The notes below the pieces were generated by a model. It was not told where the DNA came from and did not search any database. It saw only the letters and a program-made list of their open reading frames with translations. From the NCBI RefSeq assembly GCF_000373245.1, contig NZ_KB890750.1, positions 39,254-103,253 of the forward strand: a stretch of DNA of 64,000 nt. The letters are read 5' to 3'. This stretch comes from Echinicola pacifica DSM 19836. GTDB taxonomy: Bacteria; Bacteroidota; Bacteroidia; Cytophagales; Cyclobacteriaceae. Of the stretch, positions 45,485 to 58,187 are shown piece by piece. Every line of letters begins with the position of its first letter. The first letter of the stretch is position 1. A program made the translations under genes and the position numbers.

Positions 45485-46138
45485 ATGAACGAAATACTAG
45501 TTTCCCCCTCCGTATTGGCAGCAGATTTTGCCAATTTACAATCCGAAATCACCATGCTCAATGAATCCTCTGCAGATTTTATCCATGTGGATATTATGGA
45601 TGGTGTTTTTGTGCCCAATATATCCTTTGGCCTGCCGGTGGTAGAGGCTATTCATAGACACGCCAGGAAGCCCTTGGATGTGCATCTGATGATCGTAAAT
45701 CCCGACCAGTATTTCCAGCAGTTTCAGAAAGCGGGGGCGGAGACCATCACGGTCCATCTGGAGGCATGTCCTCATCTTCACCGGAGCATTCAGGCGATCC
45801 ATGAACTGGGCTGTAAAGCAGGTGTGGCGCTCAACCCACATAGTTCGGTGCAGTTGCTCAGAAATATCATAAGGGATATTGATCAGGTGATCGTCATGTC
45901 GGTGAATCCCGGCTTTGGTGGGCAGAAATTCATCGAGCATACTTATGAAAAAGTAAGGGAGCTAAAGGCGATAATTACAGCAACAGGCTCCAGGGCTAAG
46001 ATAGAGATAGATGGCGGGGTGAATTTAGAGACAGGACATAAGCTAAAAGAGGCTGGGGCGGACATTTTGGTGGCCGGAAGCTTTGTGTTCGGTGCGGATG
46101 ATCCCAAGGATATTATTAATAAATTGAGGGAAGTATAA
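45485..46138 (+). CDS. rpe: ribulose-phosphate 3-epimerase
   Basis: A 217-residue TIM barrel that interconverts ribulose 5-phosphate and xylulose 5-phosphate in the pentose phosphate pathway. Signature blocks: 'FIHVDIMDGVFVPNISFG' (catalytic Asp and metal ligands), 'LDVHLMIVNP', 'VMSVNPGFGGQKFIE' and 'KIEIDGGVN' (second catalytic Asp). Length is standard and there is no targeting signal. ATG 45485 is supported by the N-terminal 'VSPSVLAADFANL', which is conserved. No linked pentose-phosphate gene is seen. Confidence 0.97.
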   Translation: MNEILVSPSVLAADFANLQSEITMLNESSADFIHVDIMDGVFVPNISFGLPVVEAIHRHARKPLDVHLMIVNPDQYFQQFQKAGAETITVHLEACPHLHRSIQAIHELGCKAGVALNPHSSVQLLRNIIRDIDQVIVMSVNPGFGGQKFIEHTYEKVRELKAIITATGSRAKIEIDGGVNLETGHKLKEAGADILVAGSFVFGADDPKDIINKLREV

Positions 46139-46295
46139 TATTTTCAAGAGGTTAAGCCAGAAAACTTAGCAATTCTGCCCGATTTAGATCATTTAAAAAA
46201 GGTTTTTTTTCATTTTTTTCTTGCTTAATTAAGGCTAATGCCTTTTATTGGAAGCTAGTTTATTACTTGAATTTTAATTAAAAAGATTGAAAAAG

Positions 46296-46787
46296 ATGAA
46301 GCGTTTATTTGGATTGGCATTCCTAATGTTGTGTTTAATGAATGTAAAGGCATTTGCTCAGGAAGCAGAAGCTGTTACAGATGAAGAAATTGAGAAATTC
46401 GCAGCAATGAAAGATTCTGTGAATCACTTCATGGAAGTGAAACAAGGGGAACTTGAAAGCATGATTAAGGATAACGAGGTATTTGATGTAGCTCGCTATA
46501 ACGAAATCAAAGAAGCGTGGGGCGACGACACTAAGTTGGCAGAAATCAGCATCACTGAAGAGGAGAAAGCAGAGTATACCAAAATCATGGATACTAAAAA
46601 CTCCCTTTCTGATGTGATCAAGGAGCGTATGATCTCTTTAATTAAGGACGATGAGATTCTCGGGGCAGCTACCTATAATAAGGTAAATACCGCCATGAAA
46701 ACTGATCCTGAAGTAAAGACTAAGGTAAATGAGTTGATCGCGGAGAAAGCAAGCGAGAGAACTCCAGAAGAAGAAGACGCCGAATAA
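46296..46787 (+). CDS. exported acidic protein of unknown function
   Basis: A 163-residue protein with a clear signal peptide ('MKRLFGLAFLMLCLMNVKAF', cleaved after AQ or nearby) and a helical, acidic mature part. Two similar halves are visible: 'MKDSVNHFMEVKQGELESMI' then 'KDNEVFDVARYNEI', and 'MDTKNSLSDVIKERMISLIK' then 'DDEILGAATYNKV'. So it is an internal duplication of about 75 residues. The tail is Glu-rich. It resembles DUF4168-like periplasmic proteins, but I would not name a function. ATG 46296 is taken over the TTG at 46287. A strong terminator follows. Confidence 0.75.
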   Translation: MKRLFGLAFLMLCLMNVKAFAQEAEAVTDEEIEKFAAMKDSVNHFMEVKQGELESMIKDNEVFDVARYNEIKEAWGDDTKLAEISITEEEKAEYTKIMDTKNSLSDVIKERMISLIKDDEILGAATYNKVNTAMKTDPEVKTKVNELIAEKASERTPEEEDAE

Positions 46788-46815
46788 GCCTCTTTATATT
46801 TTCCATTGATGGAAT

Positions 46816-46862
46816 AAAAACCTCAAGGACTCAGATTTATCTCGTGGTCCTTGAGGTTTTTT
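46816..46862. terminator. rho-independent terminator
   Basis: Perfect stem CCTCAAGGAC (46821-46830) / GTCCTTGAGG (46847-46856) with an A-run before and TTTTTT after, 29 bases past the stop of the acidic exported protein. Confidence 0.92.
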
Positions 46863-47151
46863 ATTGCCCAAAATTTAAGATAGCTATAGGGACCAAACAC
46901 CATTTTTCAGAGTTTCTTTAGCTTCCACCTTCCTGCTTTTACCCGTTGCGGAATAGGGACAAATCCCCATCAACCTAGTTGGATATCAAAATGGTAATTT
47001 GGCCCCTATTTTACTTTCGATTGAGGGGGGATTTAGGAGCAAACGAAAAGTTTTATGGAAAAGAAAATTTCCATGAGGCAGTGATAAAAAGTATTTCTAT
47101 CATTTTTTACTATTTTTAAGCATTATTTGATATACACAACGAATCAAAGAA

Positions 47152-48171
47152 ATGCTACACCTAACTTTATTTAACAGACCTAAAGCATCCAATTCCCAGT
47201 ATTGGAAAGCCTTCATCATTGTCAGTATTGGCATGCTGCTTTACCAACCTGCGATGGCGCAAGACGAAGACCTGTTTGGGATAGACACCAAGGCCACGAA
47301 GACCCGTCGCAGCAATAGCGGCTTAGGGAATATCAGCAGAGGCATCATCAGCAAGATCAGCCTGGAGATGAGCACTGGTTATGGGCTTCATTATGATGAT
47401 ATGGCCTTCCAGGCCTCCATGCCCGAAACCTATCCCATAATCCCCATTCAGGAGGGTTTAGGAGCTATTTCCCCAAATGAAATCAAGGATTTCAGTTCCT
47501 CAGGGCATGTGGTTCCGATAGAGGCGGGGCTGAGAATTGATATATTTGGCATCCTGAGCGTAGGCGGAGGTTATGGGAGGGATTTTGGGAAGATTAAAAC
47601 ATTAGAAAATCCTGAGTATCAATTTACCTTAACGAGCGACAAATTAGTGACTGATCGTTTTTTTGGTACGGTGGGTTTGGTGCTTTGGGATGCTCAGCGG
47701 CGAAGGCAATTCTTAGCGATGAAGTATAAGAAATTTGATTCCAATAATCTATACATGCAGGCTGAGCAGAAGATAAGGATGCGGCAAGATTACCCATGGC
47801 GGGTGATAATTGAGGGGGAGTTTGGCAGTCTGACCATCAAGGATGGGGACCCTGCATTGGCGGCAACTGAGCCTTATTATTCTTTTGGATTACGGATAGA
47901 AAGGGAGTTTTCTGAATACACCAAGATGTTTATTAAGCCCAATGCTTCCTTCCGGAAGTATGATTATATTAATTCCAGGCTAGAAGAAGTACAAACTATC
48001 AACCAAAATCTCTTCATGGTGAATATTGGGGTGGCCTTGCGACTTCCGGGCACCAAGCGCTGTAAGTTTCCCGGTTGTGGGGTGAAAATGAAGCACTTAC
48101 ATGATGGTGTGGAGTATCGGGGCAGCTCAATTTGGGAGATGCAAAACCGAAAGGTGGGTCAGTGGTACTAA
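47152..48171 (+). CDS. predicted outer-membrane beta-barrel-like protein
   Basis: A 339-residue exported protein. The signal region is 'WKAFIIVSIGMLLYQPAMAQ', preceded by about 18 residues, so the real start may be a little downstream. The mature part alternates polar and hydrophobic residues, for example 'KISLEMSTGYGLHYDDM', 'GLRIDIFGILSVGGGYGRDF' and 'FFGTVGLVLWDAQ', which suits a beta-barrel. The C-terminus has 'RCKFPGCGVKMKHLHDGVEY', with two Cys and two His, and does not end in a typical barrel Phe. I do not recognise a named family. It lies 94 bases before gyrA. Confidence 0.6.
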   Translation: MLHLTLFNRPKASNSQYWKAFIIVSIGMLLYQPAMAQDEDLFGIDTKATKTRRSNSGLGNISRGIISKISLEMSTGYGLHYDDMAFQASMPETYPIIPIQEGLGAISPNEIKDFSSSGHVVPIEAGLRIDIFGILSVGGGYGRDFGKIKTLENPEYQFTLTSDKLVTDRFFGTVGLVLWDAQRRRQFLAMKYKKFDSNNLYMQAEQKIRMRQDYPWRVIIEGEFGSLTIKDGDPALAATEPYYSFGLRIEREFSEYTKMFIKPNASFRKYDYINSRLEEVQTINQNLFMVNIGVALRLPGTKRCKFPGCGVKMKHLHDGVEYRGSSIWEMQNRKVGQWY

Positions 48172-48265
48172 ACTTATAGGTTTTATCTTTTTTATACCTA
48201 AAAATTGGGTTTTAAAACCTTATTCTTTTTATTATCTTGCAACCTTATATTGAGAAACAGTTAAC

Positions 48266-50803
48266 ATGGCTCATAGAGAAAACGAGAACATTATACCGAT
48301 TAATATTGAGGAGGAAATGCGCGGAGCATACATCGATTATTCGATGTCGGTCATTGTTTCCAGAGCACTTCCTGATGTGAGGGACGGAATGAAGCCCGTT
48401 CACCGCCGGATCCTGTTTGGTATGCAGGAGTTGGGCGTATTACATAATAAGCCGTACAAAAAATCCGCAAGGATCGTCGGGGAGGTACTTGGTAAGTATC
48501 ACCCACATGGTGACAGTGCAGTGTACGAGACCATGGTACGTATGGCACAGCCCTGGTCCCTTCGTTACCCATTAGTCGATCCTCAAGGAAACTTCGGTTC
48601 CATAGATGGTGACAATGCCGCCGCTATGCGTTATACCGAAGCAAGGCTAAAGCGAATTGCCGAAGAATTATTGATCGATATCAATAAAGAAACGGTTGAC
48701 TTTCAGTTGAACTTCGATGACTCCCTAAAAGAGCCTATCGTTCTTCCCGCCAAAATCCCAGCCCTATTATTGAATGGAGCATCGGGTATTGCGGTAGGTA
48801 TGGCGACCAATATGGCTCCACACCAACTGGGAGAGGTGATCGATGGTATCACCGCTTATATAGAAAACAATGAGATTACCATAGATGAGTTGATGAAGCA
48901 CATTATTGCCCCTGATTTCCCTACTGGTGGGATTATCTATGGCTATAATGGTGTGAAGGCAGCTTACGAAACGGGTAGAGGCCGAGTAGTAATGCGTGGC
49001 AAAGCTACAGTGGAGACCAAAGAAAGTGGACGTGAGATGATCATCATCCACGAGATCCCTTATTTGGTCAATAAGGCTAATATGGTCGAGAAGACCGCTC
49101 AACTTATTCAAGAGAAAAAACTTGATGGAATCTCTGCCATCCGTGATGAGTCAGATCGTCAAGGAATGCGGATTGTATATGAGCTCAAGCGGGATGCCAT
49201 TGCCAATGTCGTCTTAAACAACCTGTATAAGCAAACTCAATTACAGACTTCTTTTAGTATCAATAATGTGGCGCTGGTCAAAGGCCGCCCGCATACCCTA
49301 AACCTCAAGGACCTGATCGTGCACTATGTGAGTCATAGGCATGAGGTGGTGACCAGAAGGACGGAATACGAACTGAAGGAAGCCGAAAAGAGAGCACACA
49401 TCCTTCAAGGCTATCTTATTGCCTTGGACAATTTGGATGAGGTGATCAATCTGATAAGAAGTTCTAGGGATCCTGAGGCGGCAAGAACAGCCTTAATGGA
49501 GAAATTTGAACTTTCAGAGATTCAGGCTAGAGCCATTTTGGATATGCGTCTCCAACGTCTTACAGGCATGGAGCGCGACAAGATCGTGAAGGAATACGAA
49601 GAGCTTATGCTTTTAATAGAAGACCTGAAGGACATCCTGGCCAATAAAGAGCGCCGAATGGAAATCATCAAAAATGAGCTTATTGAAATCAAGGAGCGAT
49701 ATAATGATGAGAGACGTACGGAAATTGAGCATAATGCCGAAGATTTTAGTTATGAGGATATGATTCCTAATGAGGAAGTCATCATCACTGTATCTCAGCA
49801 AGGCTATGTAAAACGAACTGCGCTGAAAGAATACCGCATCCAAACACGTGGTGGAGTAGGATCAAGAGGAGTGAAGACCAAGGAAGATGATTATACAGAA
49901 TACATTTTCTCGGCGTCCACACACAATTATCTGCTGATCTTTACGGACAAGGGTAAATTATTCTGGCTCAAAACCTATGCTATTCCAGAGGGAAGTAAGA
50001 CTTCTAAGGGTAGACCAATCCAAAATCTTATTCATATTGAGGCTGATGATAGGATCCGTTCCATCATCCAGGTCAATGATCTAAATGACGAGGATTATAT
50101 CCAGAATAACTACCTGGTGATGGCGACAAAGCAGGGTATAATTAAGAAAACAACGCTTCAGCAGTACGCTAGACCACGATCTAACGGTATTATTGCCCTG
50201 AATATCCGGGAAGATGATCAGTTATTGAATGTGGAGCTTACTCATGGTGATGCGCATATCATCATAGCGGCCAAGTCTGGACGTGCTATCCACTTCCACG
50301 AATCAGCAGTACGACCAATGGGAAGGACCGCTACGGGCGTTAAAGCCATAAAACTTAGCGATGACAGCGATTTTGTGGTTGGCATGGTTTGTGTGAATAG
50401 GGAGGAGGCTTCTTTGCTGGTAGTATCTGAAAAGGGATACGGAAAGCGAAGCTCCGTAGATGAGTATAGGATTACCAATCGTGGTGGCAAAGGTGTAAAA
50501 GCAATGAACGTCACAGAAAAAACCGGTAGCCTAGTTGCAATAAAATCAGTAATAGATTCTGACGATCTGATGATTATCAACAAATCAGGGATAATCATAA
50601 GAACACCAGTCGCTGATCTGAGAGTAATGGGTAGAGCCACTCAAGGAGTAAGGCTTATTAAATTGAATGATAATGACGAAATTTCTTCTGTAGCTAAAGT
50701 CGAACAAGTAGAAGAAGACTTAATAGAAGGAATTGAAGACATTGACACTTCTGAAGAAAATCAACAAGATTCAAACAATAGCGAAAAACCAAAAGAGGAA
50801 TAA
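48266..50803 (+). CDS. gyrA: DNA gyrase subunit A
   Basis: An 845-residue type II topoisomerase subunit that introduces negative supercoils with GyrB. The catalytic Tyr is Y123 in '[11 protein letters not shown]'. The quinolone-determining region reads '[20 protein letters not shown]', with Ser84 and Glu88 in the wild-type-like state. The C-terminal pinwheel domain (residues 500-810) shows its repeated blades and the GyrA box-like '[14 protein letters not shown]'. The acidic, disordered tail after 815 is common. ATG 48266 follows an AT-rich leader with 'TATCTTGC'. A TPR gene starts 10 bases after the stop, so the two are co-transcribed. Confidence 0.98.
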   Translation: MAHRENENIIPINIEEEMRGAYIDYSMSVIVSRALPDVRDGMKPVHRRILFGMQELGVLHNKPYKKSARIVGEVLGKYHPHGDSAVYETMVRMAQPWSLRYPLVDPQGNFGSIDGDNAAAMRYTEARLKRIAEELLIDINKETVDFQLNFDDSLKEPIVLPAKIPALLLNGASGIAVGMATNMAPHQLGEVIDGITAYIENNEITIDELMKHIIAPDFPTGGIIYGYNGVKAAYETGRGRVVMRGKATVETKESGREMIIIHEIPYLVNKANMVEKTAQLIQEKKLDGISAIRDESDRQGMRIVYELKRDAIANVVLNNLYKQTQLQTSFSINNVALVKGRPHTLNLKDLIVHYVSHRHEVVTRRTEYELKEAEKRAHILQGYLIALDNLDEVINLIRSSRDPEAARTALMEKFELSEIQARAILDMRLQRLTGMERDKIVKEYEELMLLIEDLKDILANKERRMEIIKNELIEIKERYNDERRTEIEHNAEDFSYEDMIPNEEVIITVSQQGYVKRTALKEYRIQTRGGVGSRGVKTKEDDYTEYIFSASTHNYLLIFTDKGKLFWLKTYAIPEGSKTSKGRPIQNLIHIEADDRIRSIIQVNDLNDEDYIQNNYLVMATKQGIIKKTTLQQYARPRSNGIIALNIREDDQLLNVELTHGDAHIIIAAKSGRAIHFHESAVRPMGRTATGVKAIKLSDDSDFVVGMVCVNREEASLLVVSEKGYGKRSSVDEYRITNRGGKGVKAMNVTEKTGSLVAIKSVIDSDDLMIINKSGIIIRTPVADLRVMGRATQGVRLIKLNDNDEISSVAKVEQVEEDLIEGIEDIDTSEENQQDSNNSEKPKEE

Positions 50804-50813
50804 TTAGACAAAA

Positions 50814-52025
50814 ATGAAAAAATTAGTTTTATCATTAGCTTTGGTTGGTGTGGCTTCTACGTTAGCCTTCGGCCAAAAAAAGGTAGTTAAAAATGCTGAA
50901 AAAGCACTCCGAAAGGGAGAGCTAACGGAAGCATTAACTGAAATCGAAAAAGCAACTCAGGATCCTGAAACAAGTGAGGATCCCGAAACCTATTTCATCA
51001 AAGGTCAGATCCTGACCTTGCAATATGCTGCTGATTCCTCCAATACAGAATCTACTTATGGTGTGGGAAGTACTGCTTACGATGCATTCTTCAATGCCTG
51101 GGAACTTACTGGAATGGACTCTGCCAGCAAAGTAGGAAAAGACCTTTTCAAAGAAGTAGTTCCAGGTATGCCTGAATCTCTTCAAGGTGAAGGAATGTTA
51201 AGCCTGAAAACCACTTCAGTAAATAAAGGTATCGAAAGATATGAAGAAGATGATATGGCTATGGCCACTAAATTCTTTGGAATTGCTGCCGATATCGATC
51301 CAAAAGATACCTCTATTGTGTTCAACGCAGGTTATACTGCAAATATGGCAGAGGATTTTGATGCAGCCAAAAAGTACCTTACCATGCTTTTGGACAATGA
51401 AGAATATAATAAGCTGAATGCCTATTACTTCCTGATCCAAATCGCAAATACAGAAGAAGAAAATCAGGAAGAAGCTTACCGCTTGGTAAAAGAAGCTAGA
51501 GAAATCTACCCTGATGACAAAGGTCTTTCTGAATTTGAAATTCAATTGTTATTACAATTAGAGAAAATGGATGAGGCTATGGCTTCCATCAAAGAATCTC
51601 TGGATAAAGACCCAAATAATGCACCAGTTAGGTTACGCTATGGCTACCTAAAGGAGCAATCAGGTGATATCGATGGTGCCCTTGAAGAATACTTGAAAGC
51701 GGTAGAAATCGACCCTGACTTCTTCGAAGGTAACTATTATGCTGCTGCAGTATATGTGGACAAAGCTAGAGAAATCATCAATGAGGTAAACAACCTTCCT
51801 GATGATGAGTGGGAATCCAAGTCTGAAAAAATGCTAGGTGAGGCTGATGACCTTTATTCTAAAGCAGTTCCATTGTTCGAAAAAGCTTTGGAGCAAAAGC
51901 CTGAAAATACAGAAATTATGCAGATCTTATTCCAGATTCATACTCGTCTGAAAAATGAAGACAAGGCAAATGAATATGATAAAAAGCTGCAACAACTTAT
52001 CGGTCCTAACTGGATGGAAGGTTGA
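50814..52025 (+). CDS. exported TPR-repeat protein
   Basis: A 403-residue protein with signal peptide 'MKKLVLSLALVGVASTLAFG' and helical repeats. Clear TPR units lie at 'LTEALTEIEKATQDP', 'DIDGALEEYLKAVEIDPDFF' and 'LYSKAVPLFEKALEQKPENT'. Such periplasmic TPR proteins in Bacteroidota act as assembly or scaffold factors, and its partner is unknown. It follows gyrA by 10 bases and ends in a strong terminator, so it forms a two-gene unit with gyrA, which is an arrangement based on position more than on known function. Confidence 0.85.
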   Translation: MKKLVLSLALVGVASTLAFGQKKVVKNAEKALRKGELTEALTEIEKATQDPETSEDPETYFIKGQILTLQYAADSSNTESTYGVGSTAYDAFFNAWELTGMDSASKVGKDLFKEVVPGMPESLQGEGMLSLKTTSVNKGIERYEEDDMAMATKFFGIAADIDPKDTSIVFNAGYTANMAEDFDAAKKYLTMLLDNEEYNKLNAYYFLIQIANTEEENQEEAYRLVKEAREIYPDDKGLSEFEIQLLLQLEKMDEAMASIKESLDKDPNNAPVRLRYGYLKEQSGDIDGALEEYLKAVEIDPDFFEGNYYAAAVYVDKAREIINEVNNLPDDEWESKSEKMLGEADDLYSKAVPLFEKALEQKPENTEIMQILFQIHTRLKNEDKANEYDKKLQQLIGPNWMEG

Positions 52026-52048
52026 TCGCAACTAACCTATAATTCCTT

Positions 52049-52083
52049 AAAAAAGGCTGCACTAATCTGCAGCCTTTTTTTTT
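52049..52083 (+). terminator. terminator of the gyrA-TPR unit
   Basis: Stem GGCTGCA (52055-52061) / TGCAGCC (52068-52074), loop CTAATC, then nine T. It lies 24 bases after the TPR stop. Confidence 0.93.
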
Positions 52084-52313
52084 GATCTATTCCCAACTAT
52101 TCCCACCTGATGTCTTATTTTTTGATCTTTACCATTGCGCTGCTGGCAGAAATAAATTACTTTTGGTCAGGAAAAAAGAGCAGGTATATATCCTTTCCCT
52201 CAAAGAAATCCATTTAATCTCACCCCAAAAGCCTTTCTTTAACTGGTGTTCATAACTTATTGTATGTTAATTAGTTATGTATTCATTATCTCTGATATTT
52301 AATTGCATAAATC

Positions 52314-53564
52314 ATGAGTAAATTAGCTGCCCTTATGCTAGGGATTTGCCTGGTATCAAACCTTTCTGTATCCGCTCAATCCACGCAGCAATACGTTTTA
52401 CTAATATCTTTAGACGGGTACAGGTATGACTATACTGACCGATTTGAACCCCTCCATTTAAGGCAGTTTTTGGAATCAGGAACTAAGGCTTCAGCTATGA
52501 TTCCTGTCTTTCCCTCCAAGACTTTTCCCAATCACTATTCAATAGCTACTGGCATGAGAACCGCCCATCATGGGCTGGTTGATAATTTATTCTATGACCC
52601 GAACCGCGATCAGGTATATAAGATTGGCAATCGAGAGGCCGTTCAGGATGGCAGCTGGTATGGGGGAACGCCTCTTCGGGTCCAGGCAGAAAAGAATGAG
52701 CTCCCCGCAGCCAGCTTTTTCTTTATAGGTTCGGAGGCGGATATTCAAGGGATAAGACCTAGGTATTATTTCGATTATGATGGTACGGTGAGCAATCAGG
52801 AAAGAGTATCCCAGGTGCTTCAATGGTATGAATTGCCGGAAAAGGAACGCCCAAAATTGATTACACTTTACTTTTCAGATATAGACGATATTGGCCATCG
52901 CTATGGACCAAATAATGAAGAGAAACTCCAGGAAGCTATTCATAGCCTAGATAAGGAGCTGGGAAGATTATTTGAAGGGATTAAGGAAACTGGCTTACCC
53001 ATAAATACAATTTTGGTTTCAGATCATGGGATGACGGAGATTCGGCAAGATCGCCTCATCAATATCCAGGAAATGCTGGAGCCATTTGACCTGAAATATT
53101 ATAATAATGGAGCATTAGCACATCTTTACCTAGAAGACCCCGCAGACAGGAAGAAGGTAAAGAAGGGCCTAAAAGGATTGGAAAATATCAAGCTAGTCCA
53201 TCCTACGAATAAGAAATACTATGGAAAAGGGCCTCAGCAATTTGAAGATCGAATGGGTGATTTATTGGTAATCCCTGAGGATGGCTACTACCTGGTGGAA
53301 ACATCTGGGTTCATAAAATACCAGAATAGAGCAGCTATGTTTAAGGCCGAAGCTTTTGGAGAGCATGGATTTCATCCTGATAACAAAGACATGGGAGCGA
53401 TATTTTATGCTAATGGTCCAGCCATTAGAGAAGGTATGGAAATAGAGCCTTTCGAAAACATCCATATTTTCCCATTAATCTGCGAAATTCTCGGCATTCC
53501 AATTCCAAAGGAAATTGATGGTGATCTCTCTGTATTGGCTCCCATTCTGAAGGTGCACCAATAG
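52314..53564 (+). CDS. nucleotide pyrophosphatase/phosphodiesterase family protein (NPP, alkaline phosphatase superfamily)
   Basis: A 416-residue exported enzyme. A signal peptide ends at 'SNLSVSAQ'. The catalytic core is 'YVLLISLDGYRYDYTDRF' (metal-binding Asp) and 'PVFPSKTFPNHYSIATGM' with Thr as the nucleophile, then 'YFSDIDDIGHRYGP', 'ILVSDHGMTEI' and 'FGEHGFHPDNKDMGAIF' (metal-binding His/Asp). Members hydrolyse nucleotide pyrophosphate or phosphodiester bonds in the periplasm or outside. Substrate is not predicted. No linked gene: a 366-base gap follows before the thiamine leader. Confidence 0.92.
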   Translation: MSKLAALMLGICLVSNLSVSAQSTQQYVLLISLDGYRYDYTDRFEPLHLRQFLESGTKASAMIPVFPSKTFPNHYSIATGMRTAHHGLVDNLFYDPNRDQVYKIGNREAVQDGSWYGGTPLRVQAEKNELPAASFFFIGSEADIQGIRPRYYFDYDGTVSNQERVSQVLQWYELPEKERPKLITLYFSDIDDIGHRYGPNNEEKLQEAIHSLDKELGRLFEGIKETGLPINTILVSDHGMTEIRQDRLINIQEMLEPFDLKYYNNGALAHLYLEDPADRKKVKKGLKGLENIKLVHPTNKKYYGKGPQQFEDRMGDLLVIPEDGYYLVETSGFIKYQNRAAMFKAEAFGEHGFHPDNKDMGAIFYANGPAIREGMEIEPFENIHIFPLICEILGIPIPKEIDGDLSVLAPILKVHQ

Positions 53565-53885
53565 CATGAACCGTAAAGTGTTATGTTCTGATCTTTAGTT
53601 ACTTATTCCTTGTTATTTGCATGAGTGTTGGCCAGTAATAGGGTGCAGGTATACCTTAATCAACTTTAGTATAATTGAGCATACAGATCATGGTTTTATG
53701 AGCTGAATTGATTATTCCTATAGTAAAAGAGTAAATATCATTGGTATTTCAATTAGAATGCTTTGGTCATAGTGATTGATTTTTACTTGGAGGTAATAAA
53801 GTATAGAGTTTAAGCAGCTTTTTATTGAAGCTAGTTTTGTGATAAATAGGCAGATACTTATTTCAAATTTAATTTTTAGGTCATA
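53565..53885. other. intergenic region, no gene seen
   Basis: About 320 AT-rich bases between the phosphodiesterase stop and the thiamine promoter. No convincing frame, hairpin with T-run, or RNA fold was recognised. Confidence 0.5.
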
Positions 53886-53890
53886 ATACT

Positions 53891-53919
53891 TTTGAATCTG
53901 CATTAAGATGATACCTTTG
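53891..53919 (+). promoter_or_regulatory. Bacteroidota-type promoter of the thiamine operon
   Basis: -33 TTTG (53891-53894), 17-base spacer, -7 TACCTTTG (53912-53919), which fits TAnnTTTG exactly. The expected start of transcription is near 53925, just before the riboswitch. Confidence 0.8.
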
Positions 53920-53931
53920 TAATCACGTAAC

Positions 53932-54019
53932 AGACTTTAGGGGTGTTCTGATATTTATATCTGGACTGAGACATACCCTCCGAACCTGATCCCGGTAATG
54001 CGGGCGAAGGGAAAAGTGA
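53932..54019 (+). ncRNA. TPP riboswitch (THI element)
   Basis: The conserved parts are in order: 'TAGGGGTG' near 53938, 'CTGAGAcatACCCTCCGAAC' and 'CTGATCCCGGTAATGC' in the middle, and 'CGAAGGGAAAA' near 54005. P1 pairs ACTT (53934-53937) with AAGT (54014-54017). It senses thiamine diphosphate and controls the thiS-to-thiF operon. Confidence 0.95.
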
Positions 54020-54040
54020 AGCGTCCTTCCGACAGATTAT

Positions 54041-54061
54041 CTTCATTCCTGAAGTTTTTTT
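54041..54061 (+). terminator. riboswitch expression-platform terminator
   Basis: Hairpin CTTCA (54041-54045) / TGAAG (54050-54054), TTCC loop, then seven T. A second TGAAG at 54017-54021, beside P1, can pair with the same CTTCA and act as the alternative. This supports a transcription-stop switch, although the stem is short. Confidence 0.6.
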
Positions 54062-54084
54062 ATTCAATTCTAAATTTTACAACT

Positions 54085-56767
<2,683 letters not shown>

Positions 56768-56791
56768 TCATTTGGATAAAAATAATATACT

Positions 56792-57439
56792 ATGAAGGCT
56801 TCAATATCATCATTACATTATATAAGCCCTAATCTCAATCATCCACAGGATTATATTAGCGCTATTGAGCGGTTTTGTGAATCAGGAGGAGATTGGGTGC
56901 AGTTGAGGATGAAGGATTTTCCTAAATCTATCATTCTAAAAACTGCCCAAAAAGCGAAAAGTGTGTGTGATCGCTACGCGACAAAATTGATCATCAATGA
57001 CCATGCAGAGATCGCTAATAAGGTCGGGGCTTATGGCGTCCATGTTGGCAAGGATGATCAAAAAGCGCATGAAATCCGCGAACGATATGGGGATAAGCTA
57101 ATAATTGGATGTACCGCCAATACCCTGGAGGATATATTATCTGTGGCCGATAGCGCCGATTATATTGGTTTAGGACCCTTTCGATTTACAGAAACCAAAA
57201 AAAATCTATCTCCAGTTCTTGGCCTGAATGGCTATTCTGAGATGGTCAGCGCTATGTCCCAGCGTGGGATTAACCTACCTGTCATCGCCATAGGGGGAAT
57301 AGCAAGGGAGGACCTGTCCTCCATCAGTGAAACAGCGGTTCATGGCGTCGCTGTAAGCGGCTTGCTACACTTCTCGAAGGATCAAAAACAAGAAATTCAA
57401 AACATTAAAAACCACTTTACCTATGCTAACCATCGCTAA
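56792..57439 (+). CDS. thiE: thiamine phosphate synthase ThiE
   Basis: A 215-residue TIM barrel that joins HMP diphosphate and thiazole phosphate. Key blocks: '[12 protein letters not shown]', '[20 protein letters not shown]', '[17 protein letters not shown]', '[15 protein letters not shown]', '[12 protein letters not shown]' and 'GVAVSGLL'. This is the canonical copy, in contrast to the TenI-like gene just upstream. Its end overlaps thiG by 17 bases. Confidence 0.95.
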   Translation: MKASISSLHYISPNLNHPQDYISAIERFCESGGDWVQLRMKDFPKSIILKTAQKAKSVCDRYATKLIINDHAEIANKVGAYGVHVGKDDQKAHEIRERYGDKLIIGCTANTLEDILSVADSADYIGLGPFRFTETKKNLSPVLGLNGYSEMVSAMSQRGINLPVIAIGGIAREDLSSISETAVHGVAVSGLLHFSKDQKQEIQNIKNHFTYANHR

Positions 57440-58187
57440 TAAAACATTCCAAAGCAGACTTTTTACGGGTACTGGAAAGTTTCCCAATTATACTTCCATG
57501 CAGGAAGCTATTAATATCTCTGAGTCTGAATTGGTGACTGTGGCGCTAAGAAGGGTGGATATAAAAGGAAAATCGGACGATATGCTGGCCCATCTTTCCC
57601 ATCCTCGCATCAACTTACTACCCAATACCTCCGGCGTACGAACTGCCAAGGAGGCAGTATTTGCAGCTAAACTTGCCGCCGAAGCACTAGAAACGAATTG
57701 GGTAAAACTGGAAATCCACCCTGATCCAAAATATTTATTACCCGATCCAATAGAAACGCTCAAAGCAACGGAGGAGCTGGCAAAGCAGGGATTTATAGTC
57801 TTACCTTATATCCATGCAGACCCAGTTTTATGCAAGCGCCTGGAAGAATGCGGCGCTGCGGCGGTGATGCCGTTGGGTTCACCTATTGGTAGCAATAATG
57901 GACTAAAAACCATTGATTTTCTGAGGATTATCATTGAGCAAAGCAATATCCCAGTGGTGGTGGATGCTGGGCTGGGAGTGCCCTCCCATGCCGCCGCCGC
58001 CATGGAAATAGGAGCAGACGCGGTGCTAGTAAATACGGCCATCGCCGTGGCCCAGGACCCTGTAAGGATGGCCCGAGCCTTCAGGATGGCGGTGCAAGCA
58101 GGAAGGGAGGCGTATGAATGCGGTCCCGCTGCGGCCAGCACTCAAGCCCATTCCAGTAGCCCACTTACAGAATTCCTTTCCCTATGA
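57423..58187 (+). CDS. thiG: thiazole synthase ThiG
   Basis: A 254-residue TIM barrel that builds the thiazole phosphate from deoxyxylulose phosphate, dehydroglycine and ThiS thiocarboxylate. '[19 protein letters not shown]', '[10 protein letters not shown]', '[15 protein letters not shown]', '[17 protein letters not shown]', '[19 protein letters not shown]' and '[20 protein letters not shown]' are all typical, with the Schiff-base Lys in 'VKLEIH'. It overlaps both neighbours, by 17 and 4 bases. Confidence 0.97.
   Translation: MLTIANKTFQSRLFTGTGKFPNYTSMQEAINISESELVTVALRRVDIKGKSDDMLAHLSHPRINLLPNTSGVRTAKEAVFAAKLAAEALETNWVKLEIHPDPKYLLPDPIETLKATEELAKQGFIVLPYIHADPVLCKRLEECGAAAVMPLGSPIGSNNGLKTIDFLRIIIEQSNIPVVVDAGLGVPSHAAAAMEIGADAVLVNTAIAVAQDPVRMARAFRMAVQAGREAYECGPAAASTQAHSSSPLTEFLSL

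Noticed and set aside
53998..54084. N-terminal extension of ThiS by 29 codons
   Set aside because: These codons lie in the riboswitch and its terminator hairpin; the conserved ThiS start is ATG 54085.
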